From assembly GCA_024860875.1 (NCBI GenBank), contig JACPSZ010000017.1, forward strand, positions 124,001 through 188,000: DNA of 64,000 bases, given 5' to 3'. This DNA is from Nitrososphaerota archaeon. GTDB taxonomy: Archaea > Thermoproteota > Nitrososphaeria > Nitrososphaerales > UBA57. Below, piece by piece: positions 50,701-59,570 of the stretch. The position numbers were made by a program, and so were the translations under genes. The notes below the pieces were generated by a model. That model searched no databases. It was not told the origin of the DNA and was given only the letters and a program-made list of their open reading frames with translations. Each line of letters starts with the position of its first letter. The first letter of the stretch is position 1.

Positions 50701-52063
50701 GAGAGCCATTGCTGTATTCTATGGAGGCCTTTTGAGGTCGCTCGACATTCCAGTAAGACCGTTAATTGGAGTCATGGAGATGTCACCGACGCAGGAGGCA
50801 CCATATCTTACATTACATACATGGATTGAATTCAGGGTCGACAGGGACTGGATATTCGTAGATCCTTCGGAAGGGCTTATCGAACTATCTCCAGCAAAAT
50901 ACCCTGCAAACCTGCAGAATCTGGCCAAAGACCCCAAGATGTATTATGAATTGAGCCCGAAGTGGGCTGGGCCTATAGAAGTCGTTGCATATGAGGGGAG
51001 GGCTGTAGATGTGACAGAGAGGTACAAGACTACAATATACCCAGCACTTGACGGCTTGGCAGTGTACGCTAGGGGGGATACCAGTATGATTATGAGAACT
51101 GATGCGGGCGCAGATTTTGCCTCGGGAGTTCCATATGCTGCTGCATGGACACCTGTAGACCCTCAAGCTCCTGAAATCAGGGCGCTAAAACCTGAAGGAC
51201 AAATTATACTCGTTAGCTCATCAACTCCTATATCCAAATATCCAATATTTGTTAGCGGACCCAGAAGGGCGGACTACACATTCTCAACCATGGAAGTGTC
51301 TGCAATATTCCCCGTAATCGATTCAATGGCCGGAAGTTTCTTGGATAGAGGTACCATAGAACATACTGTAAAGATGCGCTCCGATGGAAAACTTCAGGCA
51401 GGTCAGGTAGAGCATGTCAGTTATTCTGACAAGTCTATTACAGTTACGTCAAATTCTACTGTCACAAGCGCCTTGTCATCAACCGATGTCAGAGCGGTCA
51501 AGGTCACGCTCATTGGGAGGGAAGGCACTACAGGCATCCTCAACATAACCATCCCCAGCAACCTGCTCATCGATGATCTACACTCATCATCTGAAAAGAT
51601 AGTTGTTTTATTAGATGGCAAGTTTGCCAAGCCAGAGTTCAATAATTTAGGAGACAGGATGGTAATTTCACTGACATATGGTCACAGCATAAGAAATGTC
51701 ATTGCATATCTGAAGACGTTCGATATCTCATTCGATATCAAAGACCCATTTGGCCTGACGATTCCCGATGCTGAGCTGACGATGGAGGGCCCTGTCAATA
51801 CTGAGATCAAGGAGAGTAACAACCCCGTTTACAAGGACCTCATACCCGGCAAATATCAATTCACGATAAAATATAGAGGGGAGCAGCAGGTTCTCAGCCC
51901 TGAAATAACTGACAGAGACCTTAGGTTCACGATCAATCTAATCCGATCTGACGCAGCTATTGCTGGAATTGCCTTGGGCATCATAATTGCAGTCGCCGCA
52001 ATTTCTATAATAACCCAGCTAGTTCTTTCGAGGGTCTTCCAGAGAAAGTCTACTTCTTCTTGA
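47705..52063 (+). CDS. Giant surface protein: Ig-like repeats, InlB-type repeats, transglutaminase-like core, C-terminal anchor
   Basis: 1452 residues from a GTG with a strong GAGGGGG ribosome site. After a signal peptide come about five Ig-like domains (30-560), then InlB B-repeat-like segments (FTRWSDGITSQARV, FRGWTGNITD, FRFWTVDSN) to about 800, a beta domain, and a transglutaminase-like core at about 930-1090. The core keeps His1038 (HTWIEF) and Asp1053 (VDPSEG), but GDSRAIA has Ser999 where the catalytic Cys belongs. More beta domains follow, then a membrane helix and a short basic tail. It is convergent with, and overlaps by 14 bases, the FtsZ-like gene. It may be a structural or peptide-binding envelope protein. 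Confidence 0.85.
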   Translation: MKNTTARRILLLSVLAFAVVWLDNLPSAEAAVTLSFSTGGSAVSSDMVKGQFRQFTIIVDDQPDYPQDTILTFNVASVTPSSSTLTTSFSTNTLTAGPGGFVGTTVLTITTTSSTTPTTYTIKVNAFVGSPYSEYSNDITITLNVGDFGVSVTPQAVEVRQQASTTAFVNVSSIANFAGQVTLEWSMPSAPSGLFVGISPSQVTVSPPFVSATLTVTASSTTQTGSYSGTIIATYNAGSFNIVHTATVVVIVKTLPALDISITASPDPAVVSKLAAITIRVTSDGAPIQVASLTLSSTAGTLSAASGLTDSSGQFLTTFNSTAPGQVSISVTATREGYITGTKTLVLNVVGNFVVSIVPSNITITLDSTRTLQILVQSTEGFNSAVVLSIPTLVRGMNATINPPVVTPPPNGIVTATLTIFVNSTTAPGSLDFTIIATRTPLIKSAILRLNIPVRDFQIAIKPENLVIAQGKEGVFDISIVSRGGFSGPIDIRSTGIPGDIEFSIVPNSFSLEVGATRNALLSVRASEATRAGSFIFLVEANSGIVRRSAQAVLVILPLLTVTIDSSPRVSSVIIDGALIQTADLPKQYRWVQGDTHAISIPNQIVNGTPGTRYVFTRWSDGITSQARVVTINAQATYRAEFKTQYFLTVRSTLPLSPIPSTGAGWFDDNTQASISTPQIVNIAANRRYDFRGWTGNITDSKTNTSVLMIGPKTATSTYTLQFFINAVTEPKSLAEVTNGDKWHDSDSTIEFSTTKRVRDYSFRFWTVDSNRLTGLPVSIRIDRPFNLTANYVFLPKVSVVWANTTISKTEFQGETSYIWVKVANTNDRPGEVRLDASSSFDGISINPKSIVLNFEPGQSYVLAFELKFLKEGTGTFEAKINETAGSPDSASLPLKIFSSRSKDNLRAVGKAVSVENLAVLNDLMASSPEVKSLAENILAVANVPQFAGPVDKAKALLAFVVQHYEPAPNVKPQSMIEMARALQASGGALTAQKINGDSRAIAVFYGGLLRSLDIPVRPLIGVMEMSPTQEAPYLTLHTWIEFRVDRDWIFVDPSEGLIELSPAKYPANLQNLAKDPKMYYELSPKWAGPIEVVAYEGRAVDVTERYKTTIYPALDGLAVYARGDTSMIMRTDAGADFASGVPYAAAWTPVDPQAPEIRALKPEGQIILVSSSTPISKYPIFVSGPRRADYTFSTMEVSAIFPVIDSMAGSFLDRGTIEHTVKMRSDGKLQAGQVEHVSYSDKSITVTSNSTVTSALSSTDVRAVKVTLIGREGTTGILNITIPSNLLIDDLHSSSEKIVVLLDGKFAKPEFNNLGDRMVISLTYGHSIRNVIAYLKTFDISFDIKDPFGLTIPDAELTMEGPVNTEIKESNNPVYKDLIPGKYQFTIKYRGEQQVLSPEITDRDLRFTINLIRSDAAIAGIALGIIIAVAAISIITQLVLSRVFQRKSTSS

Positions 52064-53393
52064 GAAGTGCTCCCAGTCTCCTGTCATACTTTAAGATTGA
52101 TTCCTCGATGTTTTTCATTTCGTCAGCAGTTATCGAATACTCTTGCCATAGATCCATTGTTTCTGCATGTGTCTTGAAGTCGTTGTAGCCCTTTTTCATA
52201 ACATCGGCAATTGATTCGAGGTTCTTCCCGCCTAGCAGCAGAATAGCGTCTATCCTGTCTGATGATTCTTCCTTTGTAATAACTCGAAGTAAGCTCCCTC
52301 TTATTGCGGGGAAGCGACGCCTGGTCCAACCTGTAAATTGCTCCTGAAGGGCGTCATGGCCGACTTTTTCGAGAAGCCTTCTTGGGACTCTTGCAATAGC
52401 AACCGCAACAATGACGTTCTCGTGATTTATAGGCACCATAATGTTATACAACGAATGTTCCATAATGTTTGCGATGCTTCCATAGATTTCGTAGCTCGCA
52501 CCGTAGGCAAGTGTGGGCGATAAGACTTGAAGCCTGAATGATTGTGCTATGTGGGATAACTCTGCCAGACCTTCGACATCTATAGCTAATAGCATATCGC
52601 ACATACTTGGAATCAGGAAATCAGCATCGAGCTCTGCACCAGATCTTGAAATGCCCTTAAGAGTCTTGAGAACTGATTCCTGCATTATTATTGCTACTTC
52701 GACGCCTGATTGAAGAAGGTTTGCGATGCCACAATATGCATTAAACTGCACTTGTTCTGATACATCCTCGCCAGGAAGCGTCATGATGAATATCCTTGAA
52801 ATGTTGGGGTTCTTCTCCTTGGCAACGGAACTGAGAAATGGCGCTACACCTGCCACAATTCCCTCGCTCAAAGAACCTATAAAGAACACAGCCTGTTCTT
52901 CTTTAGTACCGTGAATACCCAGAATACCTATCCTATCTGCAAGAGCCGAGTCCTTCCTTGCAGCTATCTCCGCCCTCTTCCATATACCGCCAGTAGTATC
53001 TGCGGCAATCTTTAGAGGGTAGTTTGTCTTTCGAAGCATGTTTTCCACTTCTTCTTTGGGTATCTTCTTCTCTTTCGCAACAGCAAAAATCTGAAGATCG
53101 GTTATTGAGGCGCCCATGGTAGAGAACCTTGCAAGCCTGATGTCATAAGCAGCAAGAGTTGTCAGCAGGAGCTTAGAGCCCCACAAGCCCAAGCCTATGG
53201 GAAACAATTGTTGAACCTTCGCAAAGTCTTTGGAGAGCGTCTTGAACCTTCCTACAGCATCTGCAAGTTCTTTCTCATACATTACAATTGGAAGCCCACA
53301 TTTTGTGCACTGAGGCATGCCCTTTAGAGCCCTATGCCCTATCGGACAAGAAATGAAAATCGTATCCTGCTGGTAGCCCTCCATGCCGCACAC
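52050..53393 (-). CDS. Zinc-ribbon protein with degenerate FtsZ/tubulin fold
   Basis: 447 residues. An N-terminal zinc site (Cys16, His20, Cys29, Cys32) leads to a region that aligns by eye with FtsZ: FPIGLGLWGSKLL (66-76) for the first glycine loop, FIGSLSEGIVAGVAPFLSSV (171-190) for the GGGTGTGAAPVIA signature, FIMTLPGEDVSEQVQFNAY for the VTLPF segment, and AIDVEGLAELS near 270 for the catalytic loop. The signature has lost the tandem glycines and Thr, so GTP hydrolysis is unlikely. It may be a regulator or cap of the true tubulin-like protein at 56839. It is divergent from the PH-like gene. Confidence 0.7.
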   Translation of the reverse strand: MCGMEGYQQDTIFISCPIGHRALKGMPQCTKCGLPIVMYEKELADAVGRFKTLSKDFAKVQQLFPIGLGLWGSKLLLTTLAAYDIRLARFSTMGASITDLQIFAVAKEKKIPKEEVENMLRKTNYPLKIAADTTGGIWKRAEIAARKDSALADRIGILGIHGTKEEQAVFFIGSLSEGIVAGVAPFLSSVAKEKNPNISRIFIMTLPGEDVSEQVQFNAYCGIANLLQSGVEVAIIMQESVLKTLKGISRSGAELDADFLIPSMCDMLLAIDVEGLAELSHIAQSFRLQVLSPTLAYGASYEIYGSIANIMEHSLYNIMVPINHENVIVAVAIARVPRRLLEKVGHDALQEQFTGWTRRRFPAIRGSLLRVITKEESSDRIDAILLLGGKNLESIADVMKKGYNDFKTHAETMDLWQEYSITADEMKNIEESILKYDRRLGALLKKK

Positions 53394-53450
53394 CTACAAG
53401 TATTAAGGATAAGAAGTGTTTCCTGAGATACGCTTTTTACCTTATGTTGA

Positions 53451-54434
53451 ATGAACGTCCATGTGCAGGCGGAGCCAGAAAGAGTCATCGCGACAAGCGA
53501 AGGTATAGAACTTCAGGGCAGAGGCAAAGTTAAGCTCACAATAACCGAGAGGAGGATTATTGTGGAAAAGAAGGCTTCCCTTTTTTCGAATAAACTCGCT
53601 CCGGTTATTATCTTGGATTATTCGCAGATAAGCGGCATTACTCAAGAAGGGAGTTCGTCGATAAAAGTTAGCTATACAGAAAATTCAAAGCCTGCAAGCA
53701 TAACCTTTGTCGCAAAGAGTACCAGCAGCGCTCTGAGCATAATGAATCAGGTTGTGGAGATTTTGCAGACAGGTAAGAGGAAGTTCGAGGAGGAAGCGGA
53801 GAAGAAGAGGAAGGAGGAGATGGACGACACGTTGTTTGTAATATACCTCTTCGAATCTATGATAAATATTTGGGCAATGGTTTCTCCAGTGCGCGAGATG
53901 TTAAGCGCCATGGGGCAAGGAGAATGGAGTAAGGTGGAAGTTCATGCGAAAAGCATCTTAACAGTAGCGGAAGAATTGATCAGAGATGCAGAAACCAACC
54001 TTGGGCAAGCAATGGCCGATTTTTCCGAAGCAATAAAATCACGCTCCCCTCTCGCTGTAAACGAAAAAGTTTCTGCGTTATTCGCGGAGCTTGGTACCGC
54101 AGTTAGTTCGAAGATGCCCATATCAAAAAAATGGGCTCAATACACTAGAGAGATGTACCCGAACTGGTCCTCATTGTCGTATTTTCTGCTGTTTGCACTT
54201 GGTCTAAATGAGATGCTGGTCGGTTCTGAGCTCGGCAAGCAAAAGGAGGTTGATGAAGTCATAAGCAGAATAAGGAGGATTTTACCAGTCATTGAGATCA
54301 AAATAGGGAAATACCTCGTTGATAGTTTCAACGATGCGATTCGTGCCAAAGATCCGTTTAGCGTTCCGCAGAAAATCTCCAATCTGCTGTTGGACGAGTT
54401 GCAGAAATACCTTACAAAAGCGGCAAGCGTCTAA
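53451..54434 (+). CDS. PH-like domain protein with helical C-terminus
   Basis: 327 residues. Residues 8-105 look like a PH/GRAM-like beta domain (EGIELQGRGKVKLTITERRIIVEKK, partly shown here as ELQGRGKVKLTITERR), a likely lipid or protein binding module. A charged stretch FEEEAEKKRKEEMDD follows, then an all-helical region to the end with no membrane helix. No family is recognised. It lies 57 bases from the divergent zinc-ribbon FtsZ-like gene and ends one base from the convergent membrane gene, so it belongs to the cluster by position. Confidence 0.65.
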   Translation: MNVHVQAEPERVIATSEGIELQGRGKVKLTITERRIIVEKKASLFSNKLAPVIILDYSQISGITQEGSSSIKVSYTENSKPASITFVAKSTSSALSIMNQVVEILQTGKRKFEEEAEKKRKEEMDDTLFVIYLFESMINIWAMVSPVREMLSAMGQGEWSKVEVHAKSILTVAEELIRDAETNLGQAMADFSEAIKSRSPLAVNEKVSALFAELGTAVSSKMPISKKWAQYTREMYPNWSSLSYFLLFALGLNEMLVGSELGKQKEVDEVISRIRRILPVIEIKIGKYLVDSFNDAIRAKDPFSVPQKISNLLLDELQKYLTKAASV

Positions 54435-54435
54435 C

Positions 54436-56835
54436 CTACTTAAGCTGCAGCCTGTTAGCCATTATGTCGAATGCGGAGTCGGCATGTCTGGAAGCATACA
54501 GCCTCAATAGTTGTTTAGCATATTTGGATGTGGCGGGCATTTCTTCGGGCTTTACCGCACCAGAGCTTCTGAGCTTCGTAGCAATTACCTGGTCGAATAG
54601 AGGATACGTCAGTATAAGTTCGCTCATTACGATATACTGCGAAATGGTCTTCGTGGCTTCTTCGATATTCTTCAAAGCCGCTTCTGCATTTGCCATCCTA
54701 TCGTCTATTCCAAGCTTCTCCCTTCTCTGCATAGCCTTCAATGCTGTCTCAAGTTCAATTATGATGTTTGTATCTTTACCCCAGTTGAAGCCCGGAGCCC
54801 TTGCATCATTGAGCGCCTCAAGCTCGCCCATATGTGACATAAGCTCGGAAGATATTGTTCTCAGGCCATCTTGAATTAGCTGGAACCTGATCATTGCCTG
54901 CGTAAGGTAGGCTATGCCTATGGAACCCGAGCGGTCTAGGGCCTCGGTAAGTTTGTCTATCGCTGCATAAGATTGCGAAGAGGTTTCAGCCTTGCCGAGA
55001 GTTTCGAACACCTGAAGCATCTGCGACGAGTAAATGTTGATTATGCCTCTAGCAATTGAATCCTCCTTCTGAACAATGCTCTTAACCAATTTACCGAACC
55101 TTCCATCCAACTGTGTTAGCGTGTTGATCAAATAATCAAGTGCAACTTCGCCCTTCCTGTCGTCCAGGAATTTTTTGCCTATTTCAACTGAAGTCGTGTC
55201 TATGTTTTCGAATTCTAAATTAATAGTTTCAACAAGCCCTTTTGTTATATCGAATGTTTTCGTCGCGAGCTCGAAATACATTTCGTTCAAGGTCTGTTGA
55301 GCCTTCAGCAGATCGTCTCCCATTTTGCTGATTTGATCTTGCTTCGGTTCAGCAATCTTCTTCAAGCCCTGCATTCCAAATGCTGTGAGTTGCCCTACTA
55401 TAGTGTTGTATTTTGCGACTTTATCCATGTAGAAGTTTCCGAGTTTGCGGTTTACTGATGCCTTGATCCTTGGCATCTCCTCGCTGACCTTGTTAAAGCT
55501 TCCCAGTCTCTCGGCCATAAAAGAAGGACGTAGTGTGTCCAAGTTCTTCTCAGTGAGCTTGACCTCTTCGTTTGACTTCCCTAGTTGTGCAATCTCCTCG
55601 GCCACGCTTATTCCCTGACTGCTTTCATTTACATTCGAGACATAGTTGAATAGCTCTTCTAAAGCAGAAGATAGCTCCTTACTCTTTCCTGTCACTGCCG
55701 ATGCTGTGCTTGCTATGGAATTTCTTTTTACAGATAACTGAGAAATCATTGCAACTAAAAATCCAACGATGCATGCAGACACTATTAGAGCGGCCAGTGC
55801 GTTGCCCCCTGCAATAGCTTCCGAAGGCACGATGCTGTTTACTGCAGTAAAGTATCTCAGCGGAGGGGATAAAGCGATAAGCGGAAGCATAAAGATGGTC
55901 GTCCCAATTAGTATTGTAAGAATGCTGGAGAACCTTACAACGGGCGCAACAGAGCTGTTCCTATCCCTTAGCCAGTACCAGAACCTTTGAATTACTAAAG
56001 AGACTGACAGTGTCACGGTTACCAGAACGGGGAAGAAGAATATGATCAGCCTATCGATCATCAGGAAGAGGTACGGGTGGAAAAACTTGCTCGATTCGAA
56101 TGCGGAGCCAAACGCTTGTGATAATGCTGGTAGATCGAATGACTGCGACGCGGGTCGAATGTTTATGCTGAGCTGATGAAATATGGGAATTGCGAGGCTA
56201 TTCATGGCACCGTAAATCTCCTCTGCACGCATGGTCTGGATCTTTTCTCCGAGCGAAGCCCTTAGAATGGAAGAAAACTCTGCTTGATGGATTGGTATGA
56301 AGAAGATTAGGAACATGATTACTACTCCGAGTGGAGCAAAAAGTTTCTCCTTCTGCCGGAAGAGCCCTACAGCTATCATTAGAGGAATCAATATGAAGTA
56401 AGCAGGTGTAAGAGTCATTGCAGCTGCTAGCATCCCTATAGAAGGTGCAAACGTGTTGCCTGCATCAAAGAATGTTCTAATGGAAAAGGCAATGGCAAAT
56501 ATCGCCAGAATTCCAAGCCACCACGACGGTACGCCGGTTTGATACGCCAAGGCCGGTAACGATGCTATTATGCTGGCTAAGAAACCTGCAGGAGGGAAGA
56601 CGTATCCTACTACGGCTGCTATGAGACCCAGTATTATCGCTAGTCCTACTGGATAGAAAGGCAGAAGAATTGTAAAGAGAGCCGTGTTCGCAAAGAATAG
56701 CGAAGCCATCACTATGCGAAATACCAGCGTACGAAAGTGGGCTTCTTTTGCAACAGGGTCTGATAGGTCTTCCTTTTTAGATCCGATTCTTCTGCGGAGA
56801 AACTTCAGACGAGGAATTCTAGATTTGGCAGTCAT
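54436..56835 (-). CDS. Polytopic membrane protein with large helical cytosolic domain
   Basis: 799 residues. A basic head (KFLRRRIGSKKEDLSD) is followed by about eight to ten membrane helices between 32 and 370. The remaining 430 residues are hydrophilic, strongly helical and coiled-coil-like (ELSSALEELFNYVSNVNES, EVKLTEKNLDTLRPSF, EALNDARAPGFNWGKD). No enzyme motif is seen. It starts three bases after the tubulin-like gene, so the two products are made together. The likely role is a membrane receptor or anchor for filaments. This is inferred from gene order and shape. Confidence 0.8.
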   Translation of the reverse strand: MTAKSRIPRLKFLRRRIGSKKEDLSDPVAKEAHFRTLVFRIVMASLFFANTALFTILLPFYPVGLAIILGLIAAVVGYVFPPAGFLASIIASLPALAYQTGVPSWWLGILAIFAIAFSIRTFFDAGNTFAPSIGMLAAAMTLTPAYFILIPLMIAVGLFRQKEKLFAPLGVVIMFLIFFIPIHQAEFSSILRASLGEKIQTMRAEEIYGAMNSLAIPIFHQLSINIRPASQSFDLPALSQAFGSAFESSKFFHPYLFLMIDRLIIFFFPVLVTVTLSVSLVIQRFWYWLRDRNSSVAPVVRFSSILTILIGTTIFMLPLIALSPPLRYFTAVNSIVPSEAIAGGNALAALIVSACIVGFLVAMISQLSVKRNSIASTASAVTGKSKELSSALEELFNYVSNVNESSQGISVAEEIAQLGKSNEEVKLTEKNLDTLRPSFMAERLGSFNKVSEEMPRIKASVNRKLGNFYMDKVAKYNTIVGQLTAFGMQGLKKIAEPKQDQISKMGDDLLKAQQTLNEMYFELATKTFDITKGLVETINLEFENIDTTSVEIGKKFLDDRKGEVALDYLINTLTQLDGRFGKLVKSIVQKEDSIARGIINIYSSQMLQVFETLGKAETSSQSYAAIDKLTEALDRSGSIGIAYLTQAMIRFQLIQDGLRTISSELMSHMGELEALNDARAPGFNWGKDTNIIIELETALKAMQRREKLGIDDRMANAEAALKNIEEATKTISQYIVMSELILTYPLFDQVIATKLRSSGAVKPEEMPATSKYAKQLLRLYASRHADSAFDIMANRLQLK

Positions 56836-56838
56836 TGA

Positions 56839-59565
56839 TCAGCTCTGGATTTTTCCCTGTGCTGCTTTTTCAAATACGTTGTTGGGTGCGAGCTTTCCTG
56901 CTTCAACTGCATGTACTCCTTGTTCAAGAAGGAATGAGTGCGACAGAACCCGCTCTGACGGAATGCTCTGCTCGTAAATCGACCTCATCTCCTTATAGGC
57001 TTCAAGCATGGTCACCTTAGCCTTCGCAGCGATTATCAGAAATCTCAGTGTCCATGGATCGTCAGAGTCGACTTCCCGTATATAGATAGTCTTTGAAGCG
57101 TCTTGTTTGATGTAACCTGAGAGTATCGTCTTTACGTCTGAATCGAGGTCCTTGTCCCAGATACCTCTTGGCGAGACTACAGTTACCCAGAGGTAATCTG
57201 TTCTGTATTCTGCCGTCAGGCCCAGAGTTGCAGGAATTCTGAATACTCCGAGTGCGCTTACAAGGTAATCTCTAAGGTGCTTCTTGTCTATGATCTCCTT
57301 CAAGATGTTCTCATTTGTTAGAGAGGCTTCTTCCTCGGAAAGTATCCTCTGCATGATCTTGAGCTGCTCGCTTTCGGTAAGTTCAGCTACTTTGTCGTAG
57401 TAACCTCTATCCTTCATCACTTGGTTCAGTCTGTCGTAATAGACATTGCTCATCTCTGTAATCTCCGCTATGGCCTTCCTGAGCTCAGCGTTTAAATCGA
57501 ACTTCTTCTCTATCGCTAGATACTCGTTAAGTTTTGTCTGTATTCTAACGAGTTCGCTGTTTACCGTTTCCATCTCTGAAGTTATCAGTCTTATCTCGTG
57601 CTCAAACTCTTTGGATTTGTTTTCCAGATAGCTTCTTTTGCCTCCGGCGATGAAGCCAAAACGTATCTTGCCTAGATCCTTGTCTATCCTGTCTTTCTCG
57701 CCTTCTCTGCTACGCCTCTTCATTTCAAGAGTTTCGAGGTGTGCCTTCGTCTTCTCCACATTCTCTGCAAGCACCCTTCTGATCAGCCTTGAATCGCTAA
57801 GCCTTGCATCTACAGTTTTGATTTCAGAGGCCATTGGAGTGAATAGCGATGACAGGAGTGCAAAAAGCACAACAAGTTCGGGGTTCACTATCTTCTGCAC
57901 TCTGCGCAACAGTTCTTGATTGGCTTCCGTCTTCTCCGCCCTTCCGAGATACTTTGACAGCTTATCTGCGAGGGCGCTGGTGTCCAAGTATAACCTCAAA
58001 CCAGTTATGTAGCCATCAAGCAGCTCCGTAAAGTCGATTGTATCGTTCAGAATCTGCGATTGCCTGTGAGTAAGCTGCTGTGCGCTTGGAAGACTGCCTC
58101 TCAAATCCTCTATAATGTCCTTTGCCGATGCTTGGAACTTCTGGTAGTTCTTTGATACGGCTGATGCCATTTCGACCACATTGCCAACAAGGTCGCGTAT
58201 CCTAGCCTCTATAGTTCCATCCGGAGCATCCATGCCTATAGAAAGCACAGCTTTTGCAAGCTCGCTTACCTGAAGCCGTATTGACTCTTCTACGCCCTTC
58301 AGGTGCATTATCAGGTCGGATTCTATCGACTTGCCTTCAGCTATGAAGTTTGCCCGTTCTTTCTCGAATGTTTTTTCGTCGTAAGTGTTCCTTGCTATTA
58401 GAATCTGCTTGTATATGCTTGTAAGCTCATCAAAGTTCGCCTTTAGTATCCCGTAAATTCCTCCGTTCCCGTCTTTTGCCGCTCCAGCCCATACATCCTT
58501 CTTCTCCTTCCGGAGGTCTCTTATTCGGTCCAACTTCTTGAGGTATATCTTTGTGATATCAATGAACTCTGCCACTGGATAAGAAACCTTCATCGTGGAT
58601 ATTATGTGGACCCAGTTGCCTGAAAGATCAACGTTTGAACCTATGTTACTGAAGAGGTCGGCAAGGTCGAAGTTCAAAGACTTCATGAGTATGTCTACCA
58701 TAGCATCGTCGATTAGCCTCCTCGCATCCACTACGCTCCCTGTCCTGCTGTAGGCAGGTCCCAAAGGCATCATAAGCAGCGCTGTGAATGGATTTTCGTA
58801 GGTCTCTCCGTAGTTCTGCATGACGAAGGTATTCTTTGCCCTGTCAATTAGCAGCTCATGCTCCAAAAGCGAAGCGTAAGACGCAGAACCCTTTGCAGGA
58901 GGATCGTCGCCTCCACATGGCAATATTGCAATCCCTATTATTGGAACGCCGCTCCCAACCTTGTGTCTGAGATGTCTAGCAAAGTCGGGGATTATGCCGC
59001 TTCCAGTGCCTCCTCCGATTCCATAGATTATGAAAATGACGGGCTGAATGGTTGATGAAAAAACATGCTCTTTGAAGGAGTCCATATAGTTCTCTACCAG
59101 TTTCAGATGGTAATAATTCAAGCCGTAGATAGCCTTTGATAGAGCCCTCTTTCTGCCAACTCCTCCTGCGAGAGGTGGAATCTCCATCGCTGATGAGAGC
59201 CAAGGTGTGTAATCTCGTGGCTTCCTTGCACCCTCTCTCTCCAAATATTCTGGGTAGCGTGAAATAAAGTCGAACATCGATTCTGGTGTTGGGAATTTTA
59301 CTGTCTTTGCAACAAGATCGATTTTATCTGCAGGTACTCCCTGCACTTTCATGTCATCTCTTAGCTCTTTGTAAGCTCCTTCCAAGCTCCGGATATCGTG
59401 GTCGGCAACATCCAGAGCCAGCATAGAAACTCTGATGCCTTCTTTCTTAAGGAGAGGAACCAAGCCTCTCCTGTTCTTTATGAAAGCTTCTATCGTGTTT
59501 ACCCCTGTACCGCCCAAGCCTATGAGCTGGAGTGAACTAAGATAGCTTTTTGATGCGTCCGCCAT
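56839..59565 (-). CDS. Tubulin/FtsZ-superfamily GTPase (Tubulin_2-like), 908 residues
   Basis: The N-terminal GTPase domain has GLGGTGVNTIEAF (loop 1, residues 16-28) and the superfamily signature GIGGGTGSGIIPDF (182-195). NVDLSG (311-316) stands where FtsZ has the catalytic loop NVDFAD; the first Asp is kept and the second is Gly. Length far exceeds FtsZ (about 350-400): extra segments include a coiled-coil at roughly 620-740 and a C-terminal domain with TIYIREVDSDDPWTL. Members of the PF13809/FtsZl1-type groups are proposed to remodel membranes. It is the middle gene of a tight operon with a TM adaptor and a polytopic membrane protein. Confidence 0.88.
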   Translation of the reverse strand: MADASKSYLSSLQLIGLGGTGVNTIEAFIKNRRGLVPLLKKEGIRVSMLALDVADHDIRSLEGAYKELRDDMKVQGVPADKIDLVAKTVKFPTPESMFDFISRYPEYLEREGARKPRDYTPWLSSAMEIPPLAGGVGRKRALSKAIYGLNYYHLKLVENYMDSFKEHVFSSTIQPVIFIIYGIGGGTGSGIIPDFARHLRHKVGSGVPIIGIAILPCGGDDPPAKGSASYASLLEHELLIDRAKNTFVMQNYGETYENPFTALLMMPLGPAYSRTGSVVDARRLIDDAMVDILMKSLNFDLADLFSNIGSNVDLSGNWVHIISTMKVSYPVAEFIDITKIYLKKLDRIRDLRKEKKDVWAGAAKDGNGGIYGILKANFDELTSIYKQILIARNTYDEKTFEKERANFIAEGKSIESDLIMHLKGVEESIRLQVSELAKAVLSIGMDAPDGTIEARIRDLVGNVVEMASAVSKNYQKFQASAKDIIEDLRGSLPSAQQLTHRQSQILNDTIDFTELLDGYITGLRLYLDTSALADKLSKYLGRAEKTEANQELLRRVQKIVNPELVVLFALLSSLFTPMASEIKTVDARLSDSRLIRRVLAENVEKTKAHLETLEMKRRSREGEKDRIDKDLGKIRFGFIAGGKRSYLENKSKEFEHEIRLITSEMETVNSELVRIQTKLNEYLAIEKKFDLNAELRKAIAEITEMSNVYYDRLNQVMKDRGYYDKVAELTESEQLKIMQRILSEEEASLTNENILKEIIDKKHLRDYLVSALGVFRIPATLGLTAEYRTDYLWVTVVSPRGIWDKDLDSDVKTILSGYIKQDASKTIYIREVDSDDPWTLRFLIIAAKAKVTMLEAYKEMRSIYEQSIPSERVLSHSFLLEQGVHAVEAGKLAPNNVFEKAAQGKIQS

Positions 59566-59570
59566 GTTGT

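Noticed and set aside
47705-52063. S-layer protein assignment for the giant surface protein
   Set aside because: It has a C-terminal anchor and Ig-like domains, but the transglutaminase-like core and InlB-type repeats argue for a specialised envelope protein.
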